Below are positions 17,846 through 27,202 of a DNA stretch of 64,000 nt, in pieces (positions within the stretch are counted from its first letter, which is position 1; each line of letters starts with the position of its first letter). The stretch is from Mycolicibacterium arenosum. GTDB lineage: Bacteria; Actinomycetota; Actinomycetes; Mycobacteriales; Mycobacteriaceae. Both the position numbers and the translations under genes were made by a program. The stretch covers positions 124,001 through 188,000 of the forward strand of contig NZ_JANDBD010000007.1 in the NCBI RefSeq assembly GCF_024320865.1. Direction: 5' to 3'. The notes below the pieces were generated by a model. The model made no database searches. It was given only the letters and a program-made list of their open reading frames with translations, and was not told the DNA's origin.

Positions 17846-17911
17846 GGCCCGAAAACCCTCCCGTTTGCTGTCTATCATGCGGAGAGCCATCTCGGAAGAT
17901 TGGAGACCGCG

Positions 17912-20806
17912 ATGACGGACGGTTTCGCTCACCTCACGGCGGGAGCCAAGGTCGAGGGATTGGTCGCCGATACGGTCGTGGAGATCATCGAGATCACGCA
18001 GACCGGCTCCGGCGCATTCGTGAAGTTCCGCGACGAGTACGGCATCGACGAACAGCGCCTGTTCTCCACTGAGGCGTTGAACGATGCCCAAGCGGTCAGC
18101 GGTGGCGGCCCCACGCTCGACGCCAACCCCGATCAGTTCTGGCTCGCCATCGAAGCGCTTCGCCTGCGGAACGCCGCACTGATCAACCCGCTGCTCGCCG
18201 TATCGTCGTCCAATGTCGAGGCGCTGCCGCACCAGGTGCAGGCCGTCTACGACTGCATGCTCACCGGACACCCAAAGCGATTTCTTCTCGCCGACGACCC
18301 CGGCGCCGGAAAGACCATCATGGCAGGCCTTTTCATCAAGGAGGCACTCGCGCGGGGATGGGCCCGACGGTGTCTGATCGTGGTACCCGGCAGTCTCGTC
18401 GAGCAGTGGCAGAACGAGTTGAAGGAGAAGTTCGCGCTCCATTTCGAGATCTTCGACAGAGCGCTCCTGGGTGATCCGCCGGCTCAGTCGCTGGTCGAGT
18501 TCCCCTTCCTGATCGCCCGCCTCGACCAGTTCAGCCGGAGTAAGGACCTCACCGCGCTGGCGGTCGACGGCGACTACGACCTCGCGATCTTCGACGAAGC
18601 CCATAAACTCTCGGTGAACGCGTGGGGCGACAAAAAGACCAAGCGATTCCTCCTCGCCGAAGCGATCCGGGACGCCGTCCCCAGCACATTGCTCATGACG
18701 GCCACTCCGCACAACGGCAAGGACGCCGACTACCGGGCGTTCCTCACCCTCCTGCGATCGGCCGATCAGCCCGCCGTCGACGACCCGGCGAACGACGGAC
18801 TGATGCGCCGACTCGTCAAGGAACAGCTCGTCCACCTGGACGGCTCGCCGCTGTTCCCGGAGCGCCGCGCGAGCACGGTGCCGTACAAGCTCAGCCCGAA
18901 GGAGCACGACCTCTACGAGGACGTCAGCGAGTATGTCCGCGAGGAGATGAACAAGGTCGCCGACGACGACACCAAACGCAGCGTGGGCTTCGCGCTGGTC
19001 GTTCTGCAGCGACGATTGGCGTCCTCCCCGCGGGCGATTCTGCGGTCACTCACCCGTCGGCGCGACCGGCTACGCGCGCAGGCCGACCAGGCGCAGGGAG
19101 CTGAGGACGACCTCGCCGCCAAGCTGGCAGCCACGCTCGGGATCGCCTCAGAAGATCCCGATGACATGACCAGCACGCGGGCGGAGACCTATCAGGACGA
19201 GGTCGTCAACGTCGCCACCAACGCGCGGACGCTGGCGGAACTCGAGACGGAGATCCTGGTACTCGACCGTCTCGTCAAGAAGGCCGATGCGGTCCACGCC
19301 GCCAGCGTCGATGCGAAGTGGGAGGCGCTCGCCGAGTTGCTCACCACCGACGCCATGTACGACGACGAGGGACAACGCCGCAAGATCATCATCTTCTCGG
19401 AGAATCGCGACACACTCGACTACCTGGAGGACCGTCTCGCCGAACTCCTTCCGAAGTCCGTCGACGTCCGGGTGATCCACGGCGCCATGTCGTGGCCGGA
19501 CCGCCGCGAGTCGCAGGTACGGTTTATCGACGAGCCGAGCAGCTCCGTGCTGATCGCGACGGATGCGGCTGGTGAGGGTGTCAATCTTCAGGTGGCGCAT
19601 CTGATGGTCAATTACGACGTTCCATGGAACCCCAATCGGCTCGAGCAGCGGTTCGGTCGTATCCACCGGATCGGCCAGCGGCACGTCTGCCACCTCTGGA
19701 ATCTGGTGGCGTCCGACACGCGGGAAGGTGATGTGTTCCGCACGCTGCTCGAGAAACTCGAGGTGCAGCGTGAGGCTCTCGGTGATCAGGTGTTCGACGT
19801 CCTCGGTGAAGTGCTGACGGACATGAGCCTCAGCCAGCTCCTGACTCGGGCCGTCAACGGGGAGGTAGCCTCCGGCGACATCGAATCCGAGCTCGACACG
19901 GTGACTTCTCGCCTGAAGTCCGCGGTCGAGAAACGCGCGGCATCGGTGAGCACGCTCACCCCCGAGGAACTCGCTGTGCTACGTCGTGAGATGGAGATCG
20001 CGAAGGCGATGAGCTTTCAGCCGGATGTGTCCCGCGAGTTCGTGTTGCGCGCGGCGCCGCTCCTCCATGTCGAGATCGCGGAATGGGTTGACACCTGGCG
20101 GGTTTCATACGTGCCGACGAGGCTTCGCGACTTATTCGGCTCGTCGCTGATGGCCCGCTACGACAGAGCGGCCTTCGAGCATGCGGAGAGCCGGATCTTC
20201 AGCGCCGACCCGCCGGAGTTGCTGGCGCCGGGGCACCCACTGGTGTCGGCGCTGGCCGAGGCTATCGACCACGATCTCGGGTCGTCGCTCAAGCGGGGGA
20301 TCGTGCTGTGCGACAACCGATCCGATAAGGACTATGTGCTCGTCAGCACGATCGACGTCGTCGACGGGAACCCGTCGGCCTTCGATAAGTACGCCGTGGA
20401 CGGCAGCGGTGATCGGTTGAAGGTGAGTGCAGACCTCTTCACCAGCCTTGACGGTGCGGGAGCGCCGACGCCGGGTGAGGTGGCGGCCGCTGAAGCGGCG
20501 GTGGCAGTCACCACCGCGAACGGGGGTGAGGTCGCCGCGGTGGCGTATGTGCGGGGCGCGGCCGACGCGGCAGGCGCAGCTGAGTGGCGTGCCGCGCGCG
20601 AGGGACTGCGTGCTGAGTTGACGGCGGTGGGGTTGGATCCGGTTGCAGCCATGCCCGGTCAGGGTTGGGACTTAACGACGGGAAGTGACGAGATCACGTT
20701 CTGGTCGGCGGCGGCGTCCGGCGAGACGGAACGACGGCGGTCGGAGAAGCAGGCGGCGGCGAATATGGGTGACAGCTATCGGATCTGGAGTAACAGTCAC
20801 CCCTAA
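17912..20806 (+). CDS. SNF2/RapA-like superfamily 2 helicase
   Basis: A 964-residue helicase with ATG preceded by tggagac. Motif I is LLADDPGAGKT (about 125-135) in place of the more usual DEVGLGKT. It is followed by CLIVVPGSLVEQWQNEL (Ia), IFDEAHKLS (II), LLMTATPHNG (III), and the C-terminal lobe with IIFSENRDTLDYLE, DAAGEGVNLQVAH and RLEQRFGRIHRIGQ (V-VI). The DDPGAGKT variant is typical of SNF2 helicases in restriction-like defence clusters. The C-terminal 250 residues hold no recognised domain and are alanine-rich near the end. It diverges from the Mre11/Rad50-like operon across 66 bases, so shared control is likely. Earlier in-frame codons back to 17270 are antisense shadow. Confidence 0.88.
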   Translation: MTDGFAHLTAGAKVEGLVADTVVEIIEITQTGSGAFVKFRDEYGIDEQRLFSTEALNDAQAVSGGGPTLDANPDQFWLAIEALRLRNAALINPLLAVSSSNVEALPHQVQAVYDCMLTGHPKRFLLADDPGAGKTIMAGLFIKEALARGWARRCLIVVPGSLVEQWQNELKEKFALHFEIFDRALLGDPPAQSLVEFPFLIARLDQFSRSKDLTALAVDGDYDLAIFDEAHKLSVNAWGDKKTKRFLLAEAIRDAVPSTLLMTATPHNGKDADYRAFLTLLRSADQPAVDDPANDGLMRRLVKEQLVHLDGSPLFPERRASTVPYKLSPKEHDLYEDVSEYVREEMNKVADDDTKRSVGFALVVLQRRLASSPRAILRSLTRRRDRLRAQADQAQGAEDDLAAKLAATLGIASEDPDDMTSTRAETYQDEVVNVATNARTLAELETEILVLDRLVKKADAVHAASVDAKWEALAELLTTDAMYDDEGQRRKIIIFSENRDTLDYLEDRLAELLPKSVDVRVIHGAMSWPDRRESQVRFIDEPSSSVLIATDAAGEGVNLQVAHLMVNYDVPWNPNRLEQRFGRIHRIGQRHVCHLWNLVASDTREGDVFRTLLEKLEVQREALGDQVFDVLGEVLTDMSLSQLLTRAVNGEVASGDIESELDTVTSRLKSAVEKRAASVSTLTPEELAVLRREMEIAKAMSFQPDVSREFVLRAAPLLHVEIAEWVDTWRVSYVPTRLRDLFGSSLMARYDRAAFEHAESRIFSADPPELLAPGHPLVSALAEAIDHDLGSSLKRGIVLCDNRSDKDYVLVSTIDVVDGNPSAFDKYAVDGSGDRLKVSADLFTSLDGAGAPTPGEVAAAEAAVAVTTANGGEVAAVAYVRGAADAAGAAEWRAAREGLRAELTAVGLDPVAAMPGQGWDLTTGSDEITFWSAAASGETERRRSEKQAAANMGDSYRIWSNSHP

Positions 20807-20820
20807 GCGAGCCCACATTG

Positions 20821-20970
20821 AAGGGCGACGTGGATACAGAGAAGCTGAAGTTGTCAGTGAAACTGTTCGCCGCAGTCGCCGACGACAAGAAGGATTTCGT
20901 CGCGGTCCTGCGCAAGTTCTACGGCGCTAGGCGCGATCTGGAAACGATCAAGATCCTCAAGACGCAGTAG
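20821..20970 (+). pseudogene. C-terminal remnant of a DUF1810 gene
   Basis: A 49-codon frame without a start ends at TAG 20968-20970. It reads DTEKLKLSVKLFAAVADD and DFVAVLRKFYGARRDLETIK, which aligns with the last third of the intact DUF1810 protein encoded at 12407-12907 (KLKSSMTLFAAVTEDNEDF). The two are clearly diverged, so this is an old, independent remnant rather than a fresh copy. Its 5' two thirds are missing, cut at the end of the helicase gene, which suggests the helicase cassette was inserted into or deleted part of it. Confidence 0.7.
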
Positions 20971-21353
20971 TCGGTGATAACGGCGGATTGAGCCAGGAGC
21001 AAAATCCCCCAGCGCTGAAGGCTTCGGCACGCCTTCGGGGACGACGACAGCGACCTCCGCACAACGTCGGGACGATTACGAAGGTCCTCAAGTCGGCACC
21101 ACCCCCTCGCCGAGGTGTCAATTGTCGACATGTCAGACGAATTGACCGCTACCCATCGACACATCGGTGAATGCAATGGCGCGACGGTTGGGCGGCTAGA
21201 CGCTGGCACCGACTGGCCATCCGAAACCGGACGAAGGACATCACGATTCTGGTCACAGCAACCAAGTCGCTTTGATAGGTATGAGGCGCTACATGTCGGA
21301 ACCGGCGGTCATACTCACGTGCTGGTACTACCGAGGCATGAAATTAGGGGGCA
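20971..21353. other. Gene-poor spacer
   Basis: No frame in these 383 bases has both a ribosome site and protein-like composition. It follows the DUF1810 remnant and precedes the hydrolase gene, whose promoter must lie here; the ribosome site (gggg, about 21347-21351) is at the right end. I see no terminator hairpin or repeat. Confidence 0.5.
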
Positions 21354-23141
21354 GTGGTGAAGGTCGTTTTTCTGCACGGTATCGGCGACGGCGACCCCGA
21401 CTACACATGGCTCGACGGGCTGAACCGCGGACTGGAGCAGGCGGGACACCCGATCATCGAGCGCGACCAGGTCATCGCGCCGAAGTACAGCAGAATCCTG
21501 AAGTCCGACGAGCATGACGGTGCGAAGCTGCCACCGATCACCTACCGTCCGAAGGACGAGCACGTTTCCCGGCGAGAATTCGAGCGCAGGCAGGCTCGCG
21601 TCTACAGGCGACTGCGCCTGAAAGACGGGGTGCGGGCATATGGATTCAACATGATCCCGGAATTGATCTGGGCGACCGTGCCACAACAGGTCTACAACCG
21701 CCTATCGCTAATGGATCTTGACCAGGTGCGACGGTACGTCCGTGAGGAGAAGGTACGCGCGGCCGTAATGACCGACATCCTCGACCACCTGCCCAACCAC
21801 GGCGAGATTATGTTGATCGGCCACAGCCTCGGCTCGGTAGTGGCAATCGATCTGCTCGACCACCTGTCGACCGATCTCCACATTCGCAGATTCATCACGA
21901 TCGGCAGTCCGGCGAACATCCGGGCGCTGCACGACGGCAGTGAGCGACTCCTCAAGAAGTTCCCGTACGGGCGAGTCGACGACTGGTCCAACTTCATCAG
22001 CGTCCGCGACATCGTCACTGGGGGACGCGGGCTGTCCCGCACCTTCCCCGGCGCCCAGGATTTCGAGCTCACCAGCGTGGCAGGTCACGATGCCGACCTG
22101 TACCTGGGTGATCCCGCAGTCGCCTCGTTGATAGCGCACTCGCTATATCCCCCTAAGGACCTCGTCCCGGCTGGCGCTGGAGTCGCCGTGAGGATGAGCG
22201 ATCCAGAAGCCTCCATGCTGCTGCTGCAGCACTTCGCTCGCGCCGTCGCACGCAACATCAAGGATGCCGACAAGGCCGGCCGGTTCCGCGCAGCGCTGCG
22301 AATACAGCGCGACGAACTCGCCGACGAACTCCGTCAGTCGGCTGCGTCGGGCCAGCTGTTGTCGCCTGAGATGCACGACATGATGAACGGCAAGGTGCCT
22401 GAACTTCCCCACCGATGGGAGATTCACGAAGCCGTCGGTGAGCTCGTCGTGTTGGCGATGACCAATTGTGTTGCGCCCTATGAGATCGACGCGGCCGAGG
22501 CTCAGATGCTGGCGGTGGGTGATATCGCGGTGTCTATGGGCTTCACCCGAAGCAGGGGCGTCGCAGTCGTGGAGGCGATCAGGGAAGTCAGTGGTCGGTT
22601 AAAAGGTGGGGGTGGCGTACCGTGGGGTCAAGTGCTCACCGCCGCAGCCGGACTCGCGTTGCTCGCGGCAGGTCCGGTGGGCCTTGCAGTAGCGGCGCCG
22701 GCTGGCGCATTCGGTGCCGCCGCGATCACCGGGGGCTTGGCCGCATTCGGTCCGGGCGGGATGGTCGGCGGGTTGGCCATGCTGGGCGGACTCGCGGGTG
22801 CGGGCGCGGCGACGACTGCCGCCGCTGTGGCCGGAGGAGGCGGTGAAGCCGGGGCTGTTCCGAACCTGCAGAAGTTGATCATCCGCGTCTCGACCGAGTA
22901 CGCGCGCAAGAAGTTGGACCTGCCGTTCGATCCCTCGCTGTGGTATCAGCTGACAGACTTCGAGGGCCAGATCTCAGCGGTGATCAACCGACTCAAGGCC
23001 TTCGATGATCCGAAGTCGGCCAAGATTGTCCACCTCACCGCTGCTCAGGTAGCGGTCGCGGCATTGCTGCGCTTCATGATTGAGAAGGGTCTGTCGCCCA
23101 AGGAGATCACCGACGGAGAGAAGAAGGCCGTTGAAGCCTGA
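21354..23141 (+). CDS. Alpha/beta hydrolase (lipase-like) with glycine-rich hydrophobic segment
   Basis: A 595-residue protein. The first 300 residues are a serine hydrolase: oxyanion-type start KVVFLHGIGDGD, nucleophile elbow LIGHSLGSVV (Ser about 158), and likely acid and base in the FISVRDIVTGG and SVAGHDADLYLGD region. The middle is helical. Residues about 425-505 are a long alanine/glycine-rich hydrophobic segment that may insert in a membrane, followed by a helical tail with EKGLSPKEITDGEKK. GTG 21354 or 21357 is the start. This architecture (hydrolase plus membrane-like segment) recalls lipase-type effectors of defence islands, but no partner gene is directly attached. Substrate unknown. 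Confidence 0.75.
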   Translation: MVKVVFLHGIGDGDPDYTWLDGLNRGLEQAGHPIIERDQVIAPKYSRILKSDEHDGAKLPPITYRPKDEHVSRREFERRQARVYRRLRLKDGVRAYGFNMIPELIWATVPQQVYNRLSLMDLDQVRRYVREEKVRAAVMTDILDHLPNHGEIMLIGHSLGSVVAIDLLDHLSTDLHIRRFITIGSPANIRALHDGSERLLKKFPYGRVDDWSNFISVRDIVTGGRGLSRTFPGAQDFELTSVAGHDADLYLGDPAVASLIAHSLYPPKDLVPAGAGVAVRMSDPEASMLLLQHFARAVARNIKDADKAGRFRAALRIQRDELADELRQSAASGQLLSPEMHDMMNGKVPELPHRWEIHEAVGELVVLAMTNCVAPYEIDAAEAQMLAVGDIAVSMGFTRSRGVAVVEAIREVSGRLKGGGGVPWGQVLTAAAGLALLAAGPVGLAVAAPAGAFGAAAITGGLAAFGPGGMVGGLAMLGGLAGAGAATTAAAVAGGGGEAGAVPNLQKLIIRVSTEYARKKLDLPFDPSLWYQLTDFEGQISAVINRLKAFDDPKSAKIVHLTAAQVAVAALLRFMIEKGLSPKEITDGEKKAVEA

Positions 23142-23216
23142 TCGAGCGAGCCAGCCTCGACCAAATCTCCTCATGTCGGCGGGCGGCTAGGCAAACCGCG
23201 CAACGAAAGGTCCTGA

Positions 23217-26200
23217 ATGCTCCCACCCGAATCGCCGTTCTTCGACGTGCCGCGCAGCGAATGGATCGCGGCCAACCGATCGGCTTTCGCGATCTGGGAC
23301 GCCTACCCCGTCAGCCCAGGCCACGCGCTGGTGATCACTCGCCGACAGATCAGCGACTGGTGGGAGGCAACACCCGACGAACGAGCCGACCTGCTCGCAC
23401 TCGTCGACGACGTCCGTACCGCGATCCTCGGCGTGCATCAACCCGGTGGCTTCAACGTCGGCTTCAACGCCGGACAAGCCGCCGGGCAGACCATCGACCA
23501 TCTACACATTCACGTCATACCTCGCTACATCGGCGACGTGACCGAACCGCGTGGCGGCGTCCGGCACGTGATCCCCGAGCGGGGTAACTACCTCGCGCCA
23601 TCGGCGGGAACGGATATCGCCTCGAGCGCACCAATTCTCGTCGACGGCCAAGTGCGAATGCTGCTCCCCGAGTTGGTGCAGCACCTCCGCACAGTCGAGT
23701 TCGACCACATCGACATCGTAGTCAGCTTCATCAAGCAAAGCGGCCTCACCCAGATCGACGGGGCACTGCTGGACGCGCTCGAACGCGGCGCTCAGGTGCG
23801 GATACTCACCACCGACTACCTCGGCTTGACCGAACCGGCAGCGCTCGCGCGTCTGCACGACCTCGAGGCCGACTACCCCGACAAGCTGGGTGTCCGGGTG
23901 TTCCACGACCCGGAAGTCAGCTTCCACCCGAAGGCCTACCTGTTCTACTCCTCGCGTGGCGGGGCAGAGGCGGCGTTCGTCGGTAGCAGCAACCTCAGCG
24001 GATCGGGACTCGCCGGCGGGATCGAGTGGAACCTGCTCGTCGGCTCGATCGGCGAGGTGAAGGACCGCTTCCTCGTGCTCTGGCTCGACCGACGCAGCCT
24101 GCCGCTGACCGATGCTCTCATCGCCGCCTACCAACCCGCACCGCCGCACGTCCCCGCAGTGGTCGAGGTCATCGAGCAACCCGCGCTGCCGCCGGAGCCA
24201 CGACCGATCCAGCGCGAGGCGCTCGATGCACTCGTTCAGACGAGGAACGATGACTTCCGCGCCGGAATGGTCACCATGGCAACCGGATTGGGCAAGACCT
24301 GGCTCGCTGCCTTCGACGTCGCGCGACCCGAGTTCCACCGCGTGCTGTTCGTCGCCCACCGCGAGGAGATCTTGAAGCAGAGCCGCGACGTGTTCCGCCT
24401 GGTCATGCCGACGGCGACACTGGGGCTGTACTACGGCGAGGAGAAGCGTCCCGATGCCGACATCGTCTTCGCGTCGGTCCAGACGTTGTCGCGCCACCTC
24501 GGCGTCTTCGCGCCCGACGCCTTCGACTACATCGTCGTCGACGAATTCCATCACGCGGCCGCCACGTCCTACCGCAAGGTGCTGGACCACTTCACGCCAC
24601 GCTTCCTGCTCGGTCTCACCGCCACACCCGACCGCATGGACGGCGCCGACCTGCTCGCGCTGTGCGCCGACAACCTCGTGTACCAGTGCGACCTCGTCGA
24701 GGGCATCCGGCGGCAGGAGTTGGTGCCGTTCCACTACTGGGGCGTTGCCGATCCGGTCGACTTCGAGCCGATCCCCTGGCGCGGTGGCAGATTCGATCCG
24801 GCAGCCTTGGAAGCCGCCGTTGCAACGCAGGAACGCGCCCAGGCTTCCTACGACGAATGGTTGTCACGCCGAGGATCGAGGACGTTGGCGTTCTGCGCGT
24901 CGATGCATCACGCCGACTTCACCGCCGAGTTCTTTCGTGAGCGCGGCGTGCGAGCCGTATCCGTGCATAGCGGACCGAGTAGCGCGCCACGCCATGAATC
25001 TCTCGACGAGTTGCGCGCGGGCGATCTGGACGTGATCTTCACCGTCGACCTGTTCAACGAGGGACTCGACGTCCCGGACATCGACACCGTCTTGATGTTG
25101 CGGCCCACCGAGTCGTCGATCATCTTCCTTCAGCAGCTGGGTCGTGGCCTGCGGACCCGCGAGGGTAAGGACGGGCTGACGGTCATCGACTTCATCGGCA
25201 ATCACCGCTCGTTCCTCATGAAGCCCCGCACATTGCTGAGCTTGGCCCGCGGGGAGACGCCAACGATGCTCCAGGTTTTCACAGCGATGACCAATAAGGA
25301 GTTCGACCTACCGCCAGGGTGTTCCATCGACTACGAACTCGGCGTCGTCGACATGCTTCGAGAGTTGACGAGAAGCACCGCACGGGATGCGATCGAGGAG
25401 TACTGCCGGTCGCATTTCGAAGATGAAGGCCTCCGCCCAACCGCGGCGCAGGCGTTCCGCGCCGGGCACGACCCATCGGCGGTTACGGCGAAGTACGGAA
25501 GCTGGTTCGGATTCCTCAGGGCAGTCGATCTGCTCGGCCGACGCGAGGCAGCCGCATTCGACCGTTACGGCGAGGTTCTCCGCGGCTTCCAGACGGAGAG
25601 CGTCACCAAGAGCTACAAGCTGGTCACGGTCCGATCGTTGATTCACGACGATGCGTTGCGAACAGGGGTGGACATCACCCGCAACGCCGAAACCTCGCGC
25701 GAGTTCCTCTTGGCCGATCCTCGTCTGGCACGTGACGTTCCCGTCAAGGAGTTCCCTCACCTTGCCGACGCACCGGCCAACAAGTGGGCGACGTACTGGC
25801 GGAAGTGGCCGATCTCCCACCTAACCGGTACCGGCGACAGCGCGCCCCGACCGAACGCGCTATTTCGGATCAGCGGCGATCGAATCGAGCCGACGTTCGA
25901 TGTTGATGACGAATCAGCCGAGGTGTTCGAATCGATGGTCGCCGAGATCATCGACTACCGGCTCGCGAATTACGTTCTGAACAAGGAGAAGTCGACCACG
26001 CAGTTGTGGCGGTGTCGATTGGCCCATGCCGATGGCGAGCCGGTGGTCCGACTGGACAGGCGCGTACACACGGACTTGCCGACCGGCCGTGTGGACGTTG
26101 TCGCCGATGGCATCGGTTACGAGTTGTCCTTCGACAGGGGCGTCGTTGCGTTCGGTAGCCGCGAGGGTTCGACCGACAACGCGCTGCCCGAACTCCTTCG

Positions 26201-27140
26201 CGACTGGTTCGGACGCACCGCGGGCCATTCGCACACGCATGACGCAGTCGAGTTCGAGCGTGTCGACGGCACACTGCTCCTTCGCCCGGCTGCCGACTCG
26301 GAATCGGGAGACGGCGCGGTTGATCAGGTGCCGCTGTTCTCGAACTACGACGTGGCATTCCGTCCAGGGGCACAGCAGTCGTGGCATGGGCACGCTTCGA
26401 CGGAGATCCCGATTCGTCGATCATCGGGCCGAGACTTAAGTCCTGCGAAGCACTTCGTGTGTTTCGCGACTCACGACTCAACCGACGAATCGGGTCAACG
26501 GATTCGTCGCGGCGATCCGCTGCTTTTCGAGTGGCTCAGCGGCGACGCGACGCCGGAACTGATCGGTGAGACCGTGCTCGTTGGCGGCGCGGACGATCCC
26601 GGCGCGGGGTTTCTGAAGGTGATGGATCGGAGCGCGGTTGCCCTTTCCGGCGTGCAGCCGATCGCACGGCTCATGGCGAAGCTCGACCAGGCCGAAGTCA
26701 ATCCGCTGCAGGATCGGATCGGCGAGCAGTGCAAGTCGACTCAAGTCCCACCGCTGTACGGGCTAGTGCACAACCCTGGCAATTGGCAGCAGGGTCACGT
26801 GTCGCTCGACGAGTACGCCGTCCTGCTGGTCACGCTGGAGCCGAGAGCCGACCGGAGCCAGTACCTCGGGCGGTTCGAGGCTCGCGATGTCTTCGAATGG
26901 AGTTCGCAGGCGTCCACGGCTGCCGACGGCAAGAAGGGCCGGGAGATCCTGGAGTCATTGGAGACGGGTAAGCCGATCGAGCTGTGGATGCGCCAGAAGA
27001 GCACGCATCCGTTCTCCTACCTCGGCAGAGTAGCGCCGCTCAGCCACAAGGGCTCTCGCCCGATGCTGGTGACGTTTCGGCTGATGACGCCGCTGTCGGG
27101 CGAACTCGAGTCGAGGCTGGGAGTCAAATTCAAAGAGTGA
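23217..27140 (+). CDS. HIT - PLD - SF2 helicase - DUF3427 fusion protein
   Basis: A 1307-residue multidomain protein. Residues 1-110 are a HIT domain with the histidine triad DHLHIHV (about 94-100). Residues 145-300 are a phospholipase-D-like nuclease domain with one HKD motif: H237-P-K239 followed by FVGSSNLSGSGL. Residues 325-780 are a superfamily 2 helicase with MATGLGKTW (I), VVDEFHH (II), LGLTATPDR (III) and QQLGRGLR (VI). The C-terminal 400 residues, with VTLEPRADRSQYLGRF and THPFSYLGRV, suit DUF3427. The ATG follows gaaagg. It stands alone as a transcription unit, 75 bases after the hydrolase gene. The fusion suggests a self-contained nuclease-helicase of the restriction type, with the HIT domain acting on a nucleotide or nucleotidylated end. 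Activity is inferred from motifs. Confidence 0.88.
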   Translation: MLPPESPFFDVPRSEWIAANRSAFAIWDAYPVSPGHALVITRRQISDWWEATPDERADLLALVDDVRTAILGVHQPGGFNVGFNAGQAAGQTIDHLHIHVIPRYIGDVTEPRGGVRHVIPERGNYLAPSAGTDIASSAPILVDGQVRMLLPELVQHLRTVEFDHIDIVVSFIKQSGLTQIDGALLDALERGAQVRILTTDYLGLTEPAALARLHDLEADYPDKLGVRVFHDPEVSFHPKAYLFYSSRGGAEAAFVGSSNLSGSGLAGGIEWNLLVGSIGEVKDRFLVLWLDRRSLPLTDALIAAYQPAPPHVPAVVEVIEQPALPPEPRPIQREALDALVQTRNDDFRAGMVTMATGLGKTWLAAFDVARPEFHRVLFVAHREEILKQSRDVFRLVMPTATLGLYYGEEKRPDADIVFASVQTLSRHLGVFAPDAFDYIVVDEFHHAAATSYRKVLDHFTPRFLLGLTATPDRMDGADLLALCADNLVYQCDLVEGIRRQELVPFHYWGVADPVDFEPIPWRGGRFDPAALEAAVATQERAQASYDEWLSRRGSRTLAFCASMHHADFTAEFFRERGVRAVSVHSGPSSAPRHESLDELRAGDLDVIFTVDLFNEGLDVPDIDTVLMLRPTESSIIFLQQLGRGLRTREGKDGLTVIDFIGNHRSFLMKPRTLLSLARGETPTMLQVFTAMTNKEFDLPPGCSIDYELGVVDMLRELTRSTARDAIEEYCRSHFEDEGLRPTAAQAFRAGHDPSAVTAKYGSWFGFLRAVDLLGRREAAAFDRYGEVLRGFQTESVTKSYKLVTVRSLIHDDALRTGVDITRNAETSREFLLADPRLARDVPVKEFPHLADAPANKWATYWRKWPISHLTGTGDSAPRPNALFRISGDRIEPTFDVDDESAEVFESMVAEIIDYRLANYVLNKEKSTTQLWRCRLAHADGEPVVRLDRRVHTDLPTGRVDVVADGIGYELSFDRGVVAFGSREGSTDNALPELLRDWFGRTAGHSHTHDAVEFERVDGTLLLRPAADSESGDGAVDQVPLFSNYDVAFRPGAQQSWHGHASTEIPIRRSSGRDLSPAKHFVCFATHDSTDESGQRIRRGDPLLFEWLSGDATPELIGETVLVGGADDPGAGFLKVMDRSAVALSGVQPIARLMAKLDQAEVNPLQDRIGEQCKSTQVPPLYGLVHNPGNWQQGHVSLDEYAVLLVTLEPRADRSQYLGRFEARDVFEWSSQASTAADGKKGREILESLETGKPIELWMRQKSTHPFSYLGRVAPLSHKGSRPMLVTFRLMTPLSGELESRLGVKFKE

Positions 27141-27202
27141 GCGGCAATTTCGGGACGGGAGACGCTCTCATTATCAAATCTGAATCATTCCAGTCTGACC
27201 GA

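Noticed and set aside
17270..17911. Upstream extension of the SNF2 helicase
   Set aside because: Arginine/proline-rich shadow of the Mre11-like gene; ATG 17912 has a tggagac site and starts the recognisable protein.
16919..18907. Long minus-strand extension of the Mre11-like gene over the helicase start
   Set aside because: The extra 350 residues are antisense to the helicase N-terminus; the GTG at 17845 has a good ribosome site and starts the fold.
23502..24734. 410-residue antisense frame inside the HIT-PLD-helicase gene
   Set aside because: Long only because of GC bias; composition matches a shadow of the sense gene, no domain and no ribosome site.
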